This document shows, one piece after another, positions 33,213 through 43,879 of a stretch of 64,000 nt of DNA. A program made the translations under genes and the position numbers. Location of the stretch: contig OV884059.1 in the NCBI GenBank assembly GCA_930367215.1, positions 151,588,511 through 151,652,510 on the forward strand, read 5' to 3'. Below the pieces are notes generated by a model that ran no database searches, had not been told where the DNA came from, and saw only the letters and a program-made list of their open reading frames with translations. The DNA is from Pollenia angustigena. Taxonomy: Eukaryota > Arthropoda > Insecta > Diptera > Polleniidae. Numbering within the stretch: the first letter of the stretch is position 1; each line of letters starts with the position of its first letter.

Positions 33213-33300
33213 CCCCGGTAGATTAGCTAGTAGTGAGCTTGTCTATCAGCACCGAGGTGGCTCGATCGATTCCCGCCAAAGACAGAAAAAAAATAAAAAA
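33213..33300 (+). ncRNA. tRNA-like SINE fragment (second SINE type)
   Basis: CCCCGGTAGATTAGCTAGTA, then GTGAGCTTGTCTATCAGCAC and a T-arm-like CGATCGATTCCCGCC, is arranged like a class-I tRNA with A-box near 33221-33231 and B-box near 33261-33270. An A-rich tail follows at about 33284. It differs from the long tRNA-like family at 22-27 kb. It is most likely a SINE head, not a tRNA gene, since arms do not pair properly. Confidence 0.5.
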
Positions 33301-34920
33301 ATTTTTTTTTACTTTATTGAAAGTATACATCCAATGAATAATATTCATAGATCTAATGCAATGTTTCATTAAATACATTTTAATGAAAAAGCTTTCATTG
33401 ATCCAACGAAGCGCTGCATAGGTTCCTTTTAAATGCAATTTTTCATGGGATTAATGTCGAAATTCAATGGTATTGCGAAGAAAATTCTTTCAGTGTGGTT
33501 GGTTGCCTGTTTAAGCTGTCAACTGTTCGAAATACCATTGAGACCCATATGTTATGCATCGTTTGAATCTACTACAATAATGTAAATTATCAATACATTT
33601 AATGAAGAAAATAAAAATAAAAAATTTCTAATAGAATTTCTTTTAAAGATTTATTATAATACAAATTTTGTTAATAAATTTATGGTGAAATAATTTAGAA
33701 TCTTAAAGAATAAAGAATTTCTCCAAGCATTTGCTAAGAGCATTCTTAACACTGTGCACATTAGATTTATTTCTTTATTTACATGATGTTTCTTCATTTA
33801 CATAATGTTTCCAAGATATACAAAGTGCCAAAATCTTGCATTTCAGAACTCACAAAAACAAGTCGTTGGCTTAAAAAATCTTCAGATTTTTATCAAATGA
33901 AATACACATTTTAAGACTTTAAACTATAAATTATTGTCATTAAATAATTTAAATCTTTGCGACCATAAAAGTACAATTACACACAAAATCGTTTAAAATT
34001 TAAACCATTATTAAGATACAATTTTTATTATTGTAAAAATAAATAAAACAAATGTCTGCGAGCATTAGAATATTTAAGTGTATAAAAACGTTGGCCCTTC
34101 TACTATTCATTGGCAATAACTGTGACAAATTATCTTGTTGATAAACAATTAAAACGGAAGTCACGCTGCTCGTTCGAAAAATGCATTACACACACACACA
34201 CACAAATACAAGTAACTACTTGCATACCCATACAGAAATGGAGAGACAGGACAATAAGAGATTTTTATATCGTATTAATTTGATGGCAACACACCAAATA
34301 AATGAAGAAATAAAGCAAAAATAAACGCTCGCATACAAAATAGAGAACGAAAAATTGTCCCCTCTCTGGCCCCTATAACACGAGCAAACCAATTGTTGTT
34401 GTTGTTTTTTTTTTTTCAATATATTTAACCCATTTCAAACCGAATAAACAACACACTGCAGCAATAAAACAGCTAACAAATTGCCAAAAAGAATTAAGAT
34501 CAAAAGTGATAAACAAATAAAATCACAAATACAAACAGAAATAAATACCATTACACTCACACAAACTCTTCTTCCACATACACACCAGCAAACAAAAATT
34601 TTAAATGAATTTACTAGTGCTGGGGGAATGAATGGAACGGAGAAACAAAAGCCAAACAAAAATAACAACTAAAACATCCCGATATAAATTAAAAAAAAAA
34701 AAAGATTAAAATGTGGAATGTTTTTGGTGTTTAGATTCTTGAAATCAAAATGAGTTGGATTGTTTGTTGTTTTTGTGGCAGCTGAAAATGTGTGGCAGGA
34801 TTTGGAACTCCATGATGTCTGAAGATAAAAGAGTCACTGAGGGCAAAATAAATTATTAAAGGGATTATTAGCTGATTCTTTAATACGTCCATAATAACTT
34901 AAAACAAATTTGATAGAAAA
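33300..34920. other. Interval without a gene
   Basis: A TTCTTTCAGTGTGG end at about 33487-33500 resembles ATTCTTTCAGTGTAG at about 51190-51204, hinting at a shared AATGAAA-rich MITE family. A CA microsatellite lies at 34188-34204. The 62-77-codon frames in 34216-34672 overlap on both strands and match nothing. Confidence 0.45.
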
Positions 34921-34924
34921 CTAA

Positions 34925-35195
34925 AATCTTTTGATGACTTTTGCATAAACTTCTAAAAAATAGTAAGATTATCGATAACTTTTCAATAAAATAGTAAATT
35001 TAGCGATAACTTGTCTAAAAAACTAATGTTATCGATGAATTTTCTATAAAATAATAAAGAAACCGATAACTTATCTTTAAAATAGTAAATTTACCGATAA
35101 CTTTTCTATGAAATAGTAAATTTACCAATAACTTTCCTTTAAAGTAGTAAAGTTACCGATAACTTTTCTATAAAATAGTAAAGTTATCAATAACT
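34925..35195 (+). repeat. 31-bp ATCGATA minisatellite, block I (left part)
   Basis: The unit CCGATAACTTTTCTATGAAA plus TAGTAAATTTA is 31 bp. TATCGATAAC, ACCGATAAC and similar variants recur at each step. It stops abruptly at 35195 and resumes in the same phase at 37199, with a LINE in between. The TATCGATA core is a known DREF / BEAF-32 recognition sequence in Drosophila; binding here is inference. Confidence 0.85.
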
Positions 35196-37198
35196 CAACG
35201 TCTATACTTGCAATTTTTAGAAATTCTGCATTAAAATTGCATTAGTGTCCATATGTTGAAATTATAGTCTTGCAGTTTTTGTATTTTATCTTGTCTTTCC
35301 TCTTCTCCTTTTAATATTTCATATGAAAATACAAATCCACCTACAGGCAACTTTAAGTTAGAAAGTGTGAAAATAACAAAACAAAATAGAATTGTAGAGT
35401 ACCCTTCCCCAATCTTCTCAAAGCACACACCAATAACTTCAAGAATTGCTGCAAAATAGCAGAAGAATACAATTAGTTAAGAACAATTACTAAAAAGAAT
35501 AATAATTTAAAAATAGAAAAAGTATAAAATTAATAAAAAATTATTACTGAAAAGAATAATAATCGAGAAATGGCAGAAGTATATAATTAGTTATAAAAAA
35601 AGTAATAATTTAAATAATAAAAATAATATGTTTAATTGGGTGTGTAGTCTAAATTTGTTTATATAAAAAATAAAGTTACGTTCGAGAATAATACTGAAAA
35701 ATTTTCCTCTTAAAATCTAACGCGTTGCTTGCTGCCGTAATGTTTGATGGGAGACTATTCCAGAGACGTATAGTGGGTATAAAGAACTGCCATTCTGATA
35801 TAAGTTTTTGGTATCTCATGGGTATTATTGTTTTGTTCCTTTCAGATCGGGTGAAATTGAGACGATTGTACATTTCTTCGGGTTGATGTGTGTTGATTAT
35901 TTTGTAGAGTAATTGCAACGTTTTTATTTTCTTAAGGTCATCGAGAGGAACCGCGCAGATTTGCCTAGAGTAGAAACTGATGTGCTGAGGATTCCCATAG
36001 GATTTGAGGCCATAGACGTATCTTGTTATATTGTTAAATGTCACGTTTAGTCTCGATCTGCTTTTTGCATCACAATTTGAAAATATTTCACAGGCATAAG
36101 TTAACTTAGGAATCAAGTATGTTTTCGCCAGAAGCAGTCGGATCCTAAATGGGGTACAAAATTGTGTTGGCCACAAGCTACGGAGCATTGAGAACGTTTT
36201 TTTTTACAGGTTATTGAAATGTGATCTGACCAAGCTAACGTGTCATTGAACGTTATACCCAAGATCTTCACTTTTCATACTACTTCAATTTGTTGGTTGT
36301 CAATGTAGAGTCTTGGTGGTTCAAAATTGCGATACGACCTTTTATGAAGCAACATACATTTAGATTTTTTTGGGTTTAGGCAAAGACCATTGATGGTAGC
36401 CCATACCGCAACTCGTTCTAAGTCTGCATTAAGCTTATCTTCAAATCCATTTGTTCTGCACGTCATCCGCATAGATCCTAATACGACTATGCATTAGCTG
36501 ACTGGGCAAGTCGTTCAAGTATATAGAAAAAAGTATATAGAAAAAGATAGGAAGGAAAGTTGACACCGTTGATGAGTAAACCTCTGCATACTGTTCTCTG
36601 CCAGTGAGATACGACTGCATCAATTTGCAGGATGCTGTTGAAAAATACATCATTCTTTTAAGTTTCTGAATAGGAATGGTGTAGTCGACAGTATCGAATG
36701 CCTTGGAATGATCTAATAGAACTAATGTTGCCATGTGGCCGTCATCTAATTCTCCCCTTAGGTCTTCGGCTATGTCTGCAAGAGCAGTGAAACAACTGTG
36801 ATTAGCGCGAAAACCAGATTGTTTTGACGTAAATAAATTATTGTCTAAGAGGTGTTTGGTTATCTGCTGATGAAGAATTTTTTCAAAAACTTTCGACAGG
36901 TATGGTAAAATAGCGATAGGCCGATATTCTGATGTTGATTTTGGGATAGGGTATACTTTTGATTGTTTTCAACGTGTTGGATAGATGCTAGCTGTAATGA
37001 TGGAATTGAAAAAATATGTTATAATCGGTAGTGAAAAAGGAAGGACCATTTTAAGAAAAAGTGGGTGGATTTCATCGACTCCAACGGCTTTAGATTTAAT
37101 GCTGAGGCAGCCCATCATGACGTCAAAATCGCAAACACAGTCAAAACTAAACAATTTAATGGGTGAGTCGTCAAGAAAAATAAAGTTTTCGGTAAATG
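35196..37198 (-). mobile_element. 5'-truncated non-LTR retrotransposon (CR1/jockey-like)
   Basis: Reverse transcriptase coding sequence on the minus strand fills 35676-37198. The right (5') edge meets the minisatellite in mid-unit, as expected for 5' truncation during target-primed reverse transcription. The left part 35196-35675 would be 3'-UTR and contains about three copies of a roughly 57-60-bp AAGAATAATAAT-type unit (35450-35625). There is no poly-A tail. No target duplication can be separated from the surrounding repeats. Confidence 0.82.
35676..37198 (-). pseudogene. LINE reverse transcriptase, broken ORF2
   Basis: Read from the right, the order is: AVGVDEIHPLFLKMV (37090 region), then an open stretch with EYRPIAILPYLSKVFEKILH and SGFRANHSCFTAL, then LVLLDHSKAFDTVDYT (RT motif with catalytic Asp), SYLTGREQYAEV, YLNDLPSQL, RIRIYADDVQ (catalytic YADD at about 36481), and NGLCLNPKKSKCMLLHKRS. 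The C-terminal piece (35676-36188, 170 codons) has LLLAKTYLIPKLTYACEIF and ends ALDFKRKIFQYYSRT. The GVPQGS-motif segment is deleted before LNDLP, and at least two frameshifts follow. The endonuclease domain is missing. Inactive. Confidence 0.85.
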
Positions 37199-37572
37199 TT
37201 TTCTCGAATAGTAAAGTAATCGAAAGCTTTCCATATAATGGTAGAATTATCGATAAGTTTTCGAAGGAATAGTAAAACTATCGAAGTTTTTTAGGAGAAG
37301 TAAAACTAGCGAAATATTTCCTATAGATTAGTCAAGTTATCGCTAACTTTTCTGTAGAAAATTAAAGTTATCGATAACTTTTCTGTATAAAATTAAAGTT
37401 ATCGATTACTTTTCGGTAAAAATGATAAAGTTGTCGATAACTTTCTGAAGAAAAATAAAGTTATCGATAACTTTTCTATAGAACTGTAAAGTTATTGAAA
37501 GTTTTTCCCTCAATAGTAAACTTATCGACATATTTTCTATTAAATAGTAAAGTTGTCGTTATTATAAGTTAT
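37199..37572 (+). repeat. 31-bp ATCGATA minisatellite, block I (right part)
   Basis: It resumes at TTTTCTCGAATAGTAAAGTA, in phase with the unit cut at 35195. Units include AATTATCGATAAGTTTTC, AAGTTATCGATAACTTTTCT and AAGTTGTCGATAACTTT, and it ends around AGTTGTCGTTATTATAAG. The inner dyad AGTTATCGATAACT is fully palindromic. Confidence 0.85.
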
Positions 37573-37574
37573 CG

Positions 37575-38990
37575 CACGTTATTTAATTTTTTTTTTTTTT
37601 GCAAAATTTAAGGTTTTAAAAAGTATTTCGCAAAACAAAGTCTGTTTATAAATCTTAAATAAACAATTTCATTTCACTAAATAAAACTTTAAGAAAAGAG
37701 AATCACATATTTTCTTTCAGAAATAAATGAGAAAAAAATAAGAAATAATCTAAACTATGACTACAATATAAATAAATATTATTATATTTCCAACTAAGAA
37801 GCCTTTTCTTAAAATTACAATCAGTGCAATTTTTATAAAATGAATTAAATTTATGAAGTCTTAAAAGTTGTTACAGTTTGTTTCAATAAACTCCTTGAAT
37901 ACACCCACACACATATATAAAACACATATTCAAATATATTTAGAGATGACTAACATGAAAGCCCAAGTATGGGTAGTGCCAGTAGCAGTATTTGCACTAA
38001 CATGCACAAACACACATACACAGTTTATATTCAAAACGGATGTAAAAGAAATGTTGGCATAAAAAAGGAAACAAAAAAAAAATAAAGGAAAAAGTTAACA
38101 GGAAAGCAATTTCCTCATGCAAAGGAGGTAAGTTAAATATTAAATAAGTATGTGTGAGTGTTTATGTGTTTTGTGTGTGTTATGAGCAATAACAGTCATA
38201 AGATGGAGTTTAGATTTACAACTCTACATATGATGACAGAACTTAAGACTATTTATTTATAAGTATAACAGCAACAAAAATACACAAACGCACTCAGAGG
38301 ATTGAAAATGTACTTGCAAAATAAAAAACTTCATATGAGAAAGAAGCATTAAAAAGTATGAATTCAATTTCGACGATGCAAAAAAAGTAGAAAGCAGAAA
38401 TAACTCGGCATATTAAATAAAACATTTTATTGCAGTTCGTGTGCTTTTAAATGGGATTGGAAATAAGATGAACAAATTCTAGTAAGATAAATTTAATTGT
38501 ATGTGGAAAGAACGGCAATGAAAGCATTTCGTAGAATTATTTCTAAATCGCTAAATAAATTTTGTTTTATTGTGAATGAACACAAGACTTAAAGTGCACA
38601 AAATGAATCTTAAGAATTGTATTTAAATTTAAATAATTTTTTTTTTATAATAACTACAAAAGAGACTTTTGGTAGTTCATTTATATATAATCTGTGGCAA
38701 TAAGGAAAAATTGCTTAAGTCTACTTGTTTAGTTTTGTAGGAAACTATTTTTGTTTTAATATACTCGCAGATCGGAAGTAAACTTAAGCTTAATTCCAAA
38801 TTTTATTCCACATTGTAAAAAAAAGCAAAAAGAAATTATAAGAAATGCTACAAGAAAATTGAAAATTTGTTCATGGTTACTTTTTAACATGGAGATTAAA
38901 AATGTGCCATAAACTTAAACTTAGCTGAAGACGACTTAAGCACTTTTTCCTTTTTGCCATATAGTGGCTTAATTTAAAATTTAATGTACT
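37575..38990. other. Interval without a gene
   Basis: This is AT-rich DNA with GTGTGAGTG and CACACATACACA patches. A 26-base segment 38102-38127 is flanked by ACAG and GTAAGT but lacks a pyrimidine tract and coding context, so it is not called. The 64-codon frame at 37868-38062 is unrecognised. Confidence 0.45.
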
Positions 38991-40112
38991 CGAAAAATTT
39001 TGCTGCAGAAAATGAAGACATTCGATAAAAGGTCTTTAAAATTTTAAGTCAATCGATAAGTTTTTTACAAGATATTCAAATCAATTTTCGATTTTTCCAA
39101 TTTTCCGACTTTTGCGGAGAGATTTTAAATTTTCCGCAATTTTCCATGATTTACACTTTGAACTTTCTATTGTTTGATTTGGAAAGCCATTAGGGAATAA
39201 TTTCAAACAAAATTTCATACAAAAATTCGATTTTCGATTTTTCCAAGGGATTTTCCTTCTCTTTGAAAATGCGAACAACAGACAATAAGTTTTGCCGAAA
39301 TCGGCCCAGCCGTTCTTATTTTAGGAATTACTATACATTTTTTACACCATTTTTATATATAATTTTAAATTTTATATAGAAACTCAAATGATTATTAAAA
39401 TTTTTGAAGAAAATTTATGAAATCAATTAATTCCCATTGGAAGTTTTTACAGGAAATGAAACAATCGATAAGTTTTCTATTGAAAGGTAAGCATTCGCAA
39501 AATTTTGTATGTAAAATTCAAGTGATCGATAAATTTTCTATCGAAATCAAGTTTGTTAAATTTTCTAAAGAAAATTAAAGTTATCGATAAATTTTCTATA
39601 GATAATTTAAGTAATTGAAAAATTGTCTGTAAAAATTCGAGTAATTGTTAAATTGTTTTAAGAAAATTCAAGTAGCCGATAAATTTTCAATAAAAATTTA
39701 AATAAATATAAAAATTTCTCTTAAACGCAGTCAGTAAGTTTTCTACGTGAAGAACAAGTAATCGATAAATTTTCTGTAGGAACTTAAGTAATAGTTAAAT
39801 TTTTTTTAGAAAACACAAGTAATCGATAAATTTTCTACTGAAAGTTAAAAAAGTCGACATATTTTGTATTGAAAAATTCAGTAATCGATAAATTTTCTAT
39901 GGAAAGTAAAAGCAGCCGATATATTTTTTATAGAAAATTCAAGTAATCGATAAGTTTTCTATTGAAAGTCATATCATATAAGAAATACAATAATCGATTT
40001 TCTATTAAAAATCAAAGTAATCAAAAAACATTTTATAAAAACTCAAGCAAGTAATTGTTTAATTTTTTTATAGAAAATTCAAGTAGTCGATAAATTTTTT
40101 ATAAAAATTACG
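38991..40112 (+). repeat. 31-bp ATCGATA minisatellite, block II
   Basis: Units such as AAGTAATCGATAAATTTTCT followed by ATAGAAAATTC repeat with a 31-bp period, clearest from 39430 to 40110. 39076-39420 is a degraded or inserted part with TTTTCGATTTTTCC at both 39086 and 39231. The block ends where T-rich DNA and then a Harbinger-like element begin. Confidence 0.83.
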
Positions 40113-40207
40113 GCTTTTTTTTTTATTTTATTGAATCTTTCTTGTCGAAAATTACAATATGTATTCAAAGATTAATCCTAATTCTTATTTGTATTTGTTA
40201 GCCGTTA

Positions 40208-40818
40208 AGGTGCATGTAGACGACATGTTTTTTACATCTGACTTGTCAACTTTTCAAGTCACATGTAATTGTGCATGTCTGTTTTACAGAAGTTTTATAA
40301 TATTCGGTCACAAACGTACATGTAATTTGCTTCTGACATTGTCTCTGTTTTTTCACCATTGTTGTTACAAAAACCAAAATAAAAATGCCGCCACGAAAAT
40401 TTGTATTTACGCCGTTAAATCGTTAAGCCATCTTAACATATTTTTCTTTTAATTCAAAGATACCAATTTAGGATATTACAATGAAACGGTTTTTATATAT
40501 ACATATATGTATTTACATAAATTCTATTCAATAGTTGGATGATTATGCATATCTCGGTATTGTAAAATATTAACTGCAGCTGGCAAATGATTCCGTCAAT
40601 AGTGGACGCTGCTGCCGGTTTCTTCTTCGGCATAGATTTCTGATTTCAGATGGTTTGTCAGAAGAAAATAGAGCACGCTCTAATTGAAATTTTGTCAGAT
40701 GACTTTGCATCTGACTTTTACAGAAGCAAAGTTTAAAAGTTAACACACGACATGTATGTATTTTGCAGTGGGAAATTTGACATGTCAGATGACAAAAACA
40801 TGTCGTGTACGGTCGCCT
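40208..40818. mobile_element. Harbinger-like element, 611 bp (family 3, copy 2)
   Basis: This is the inverted counterpart of 10688-11320. The left end AGGTGCATGTAGACGACATG and the right end CATGTCGTGTACGGTCGCCT are flanked by TTA (40205-40207 and 40819-40821). The interior shares CAGAAGAAAATAGAGCACGC and GCAAAGT...AAAAGTTAAC blocks with copy 1. A 97-codon frame (40159-40452) shares FGHKRTCNLLLTLSLFF with copy 1, but begins outside the element, so it is not an element gene. Confidence 0.86.
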
Positions 40819-40839
40819 TTACCAATGTAACCGCTGATT

Positions 40840-42560
40840 AATTGCATTCAAGTGTCAAAAAAGCCTGCTAGGCTTAAAGTGTCGGATCTTTTCAGCCTCC
40901 GGTGACCTTTGAACTTTATTAGATCCCGAGCGAGTTGGGTAGTTGGATGGACCATTACACACAGAAAAAAATACCAATGCTAAAATAACATGGCGAAATT
41001 TTGATTGAGAATCATGGTAAATTTCTGCAAAAGTATGCCCTTTATTTAAATTTATGATTATTTCATATTAATTTTAAATGAAAAATATTAATATAACCTT
41101 AAATCACGTTTATTTAATACTATTCACTGTTAAAATAACATTGTTCAATATTGAATCCATAAAAACCTGTTTTATATTAAAATCAAAAGTTTATCTTGTT
41201 AAATTAACATGCATACACACTTAAGTATGTACATTTTTTTATTTTCATGTTTAAAATATGTTATAAAAAGAAGAAAATTCCCATATTCTTTTAATTAAAA
41301 TTATTTAGTTAAATAGTACATCAAGTGTTCAAAGTTGAATGATGACGAAAGCCATATCGGGCCATTCTGCTGATGTTTCTGTTAACAAAGGAGATACAAA
41401 ATAAGTGAATCATGTGTTACAGTGGTAATTGTTTTGAATTTTTCTTAAATAAATGCATATGTTATCTTCACACTGTTATATTATACTCCAACCAATTTGA
41501 TTCCACATCAAATTCACGTTGTTTCAACTTGAAATAACATTCATTCAACGTGATTCGGATTGTTATTTCAATATAAATGACATTTTGCTTTAACTTTACT
41601 GCAATGTTAAATTTACATGAATTAAAGTTATTTTAAAAGAAAAAAATTTTGTTCGCAAGTTATTGTAAAATCATGTTCAATTAACATGAAACAACAATGA
41701 AGCAAAAACACTACTGAAAAATGTAAAATCAACCTTGTTTTGAACGAATTTACATTGATTTTTCTCTGTGTGTAGTTTATCTATGTATTTGACTGAATAC
41801 TTTTTAATTTCTTCCTGGATGGTAGCGATGTTAAGATCTCTGTGGATATTGTCATTACGTATTGCCGTAATTTCCTAGACTGTCTTATTTGTAGCTTCTG
41901 GATATTTGATATGTCTATATAGGTTTTATGAACGACTTGTATAAGAGAACGTTGTTGTCTAAGGATAAGTTTGAGTTTCGACCGATTAGCCAATGTAGTT
42001 AAGCTGCTTTAAGTTTCTTAGCCGTTATTTTCAATTCAATATGACGAGACCAGGTCAGGCGTATATCTATATGAATTTTCAAGTATTTAACATGGCTTAC
42101 TACCGGAAACAGTGATGTTATTCATTTTAACAGGAGGGCACGTTTGTCTTCTGAGCGTGAAAGTTAAGTCAGCACATTTAGCCGAGTTAACCTTTATTTT
42201 CCATTTTGCTAGCCAGGCTTCTAGTTCATTGATGTGGGACTGTAAATGCTGCGCTGCAACTTTTGGGTCCTGATTAACACTAATAAATGCTGTGTCGTCT
42301 GCAAACGTAGAAGTATGTGTGCTCGGGCTTGTTGTCATATCAGCTTTATATATTATACAGTAACGGCCCTAATATGCTGCCTTGATGGACATCAGCAGAT
42401 ATTTTCTTGGTGGGGGAGTATTGGTTTTTTGATCTAACCATGAATGTTCTGCCAGTTAAGTAGCTCTCCAGGAGTTTGTGAGTGTTTTGTGGAAGCATTC
42501 GTGTTATTTTAATGATCAGCCCATCATGCCAAACTTTGTCGAATGCTTGGGAAATATATT
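40840..42560 (-). pseudogene. Jockey-type LINE ORF2 fragment, interrupted by a TIR element
   Basis: On the minus strand from 42560: QAFDKVWHDGLIIKI (RT motif), LLESYLTGRTFMVR, HQGSILGPLLY, then a shifted frame STFADDTAFISVNQD (catalytic FADD at about 42300), LEAWLAKWKIKVNSAKC, TFTLRRQTCPPVKMNNITVS, and the region of 41781-41993 with SNIQKLQIRQSRKLRQ. After the insertion the ORF resumes as VHPTTQLARDLIKFKGHRRL, then KRSDTLSLAGFFDT and a stop (40850-40955), typical of jockey C-termini. Frameshifts and a 5' truncation make it inactive. Confidence 0.82.
40958..41772. mobile_element. CACACAG-ended TIR element, 815 bp (family 5, copy 1)
   Basis: Ends are CACACAGAAAAAAAT and the complement of ...TTTTTCTCTGTGTG. 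TA flanks both ends (40956-40957 and 41773-41774). It lies within the jockey frame. The interior is rich in AACATG / CATGTTAAT boxes and has no transposase; with the TA target it is best placed as a Tc1/mariner-type non-autonomous element. The second copy at 47126-47986 is inverted relative to this one. Confidence 0.88.
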
Positions 42561-42584
42561 TAAACAGTGCTGAGCAATATTCCT

Positions 42585-42619
42585 ATTACTGTTGTAATTT
42601 TAATAATTACAACAGTAAT
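42585..42619. repeat. Perfect 15-bp hairpin
   Basis: ATTACTGTTGTAATT and its exact complement are separated by a 5-base loop. It sits between the jockey 5' break and minisatellite block III. The purpose is unknown; it may mark an old element end. Confidence 0.7.
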
Positions 42620-42639
42620 TATTAAAATTTCTTAAGACC

Positions 42640-43085
42640 AATTAAGAAATCGATCGATACATTTTCTAAAAAAAATTAGTTTTTAATAGAAATTAATAAG
42701 ACCCAAAAATTTTCTATTAAAAAATGTTCTACAGAAAATGCAAGTAATTGATCAATTTTTTTTAAAAACTTCCGTAATAGTTAAATTATTTTTTGGAAAA
42801 TTTAAGTAATCGATAAATTTCAAGTAATCTATAAGTTTCTAATTGATATTTAAATCAGTCGCAAAGTTTTTTATAATAAATTCAAAATAATCGATAAATT
42901 TCAAGTAATCGATTAAGTTTTTATTAAAAGTAAAAACTGTCGATGCATTTTTTATTGAAAGTTTTAGCAGCCTATAATTTTTCTATAGAAAACTTAAGTA
43001 GTTGATAAATTTTCTATAGAAAATTTTAGTAATCAATAAATTTTCTTTAAAAAATTTAAGTTATCGATAAATGTATGTAATGTAA
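42640..43085 (+). repeat. 31-bp ATCGATA minisatellite, block III
   Basis: Same orientation as blocks I and II, with more divergence: AAGTAATCGATAAATTTC, AAAATTTAAGTTATCGATAA and TTTTCTATAGAAAA units. It begins after the hairpin at 42619 with GAAATCGATCGATAC. Confidence 0.78.
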
Positions 43086-43089
43086 CACT

Positions 43090-43875
43090 AAAATAAAGCA
43101 AAGTATTTCTTAATTTATCAAATCAGCCTACAGAAGTTGAAGAATATGCATAACTATTATAATTCAGTGTCATAAATTAAATAAAAACTCCTAATGCATA
43201 CAAATTCCTTATACCAGAATTATATTAAAAAAAAAATAAGTATTTGTAAAATACAACTTGAAAAAATAAAAACAAATCACAAAGTCTCAAAATTTTGTCT
43301 CGTCTGCGACAAAAAAAAATAAATAAAATAAAGACATTTATATTAAATAAAATTTATGTAAACGTATGGTTGCATAAATGAACAAATCGAAAAAATAAAA
43401 AATAGAAAATCTAATAAAAATAGATTGCATACGATAACAGTTAATAAAGTCTCAATAGCAGTCAGACGAATATACCGACGACAGAAAGACGGACGGACGA
43501 AAACAAAAAGTTGAGCAAAGTTCAACAGTCATACATAATACAAGCAAATTTATTGGCTTACTTGCGAGTGTGTATGTGTGTCAACATTGTGTTTGAACTT
43601 TTTTTTTTGTGTGTGAGTAATATCTATTGATATTGATGCATGCAACATTGATGGTGTGGTAACATGCACTTATGAGCCAGACAGTTTTTACGATGCATAA
43701 TTCAATATGTTCACGTCATGTTAACGAAAATAAAAGATCTCTGATTGAAAAATTTTGCAAACGATAAAAAAAAGTTGCCTTAAATTATGTGCACTTAGAA
43801 ACAATGAAGTGAATGAAGAGGAAAATTATGAAAACTGAAACATGATTTCCACATAAAAAAAAATCGATTCTGATT
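43090..43875. other. Unique spacer between oppositely oriented minisatellite blocks
   Basis: No gene seen. It contains a GACAGAAAGACGGACGGACG patch at about 43480-43499, and GTGTGTATGTGTGT near 43568. The 60-codon minus frame 43343-43525 is not recognised. Its position makes it the loop of a very large inverted repeat. Confidence 0.55.
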
Positions 43876-43879
43876 CATT

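Noticed and set aside
38102..38127. 26-base micro-exon between ACAG and GTAAGT
   Set aside because: No pyrimidine tract before the acceptor, no neighbouring exons and no coding context.
34925..40112. CRISPR-like array
   Set aside because: Units are contiguous with no unique spacers, and the context is a fly-type genome.
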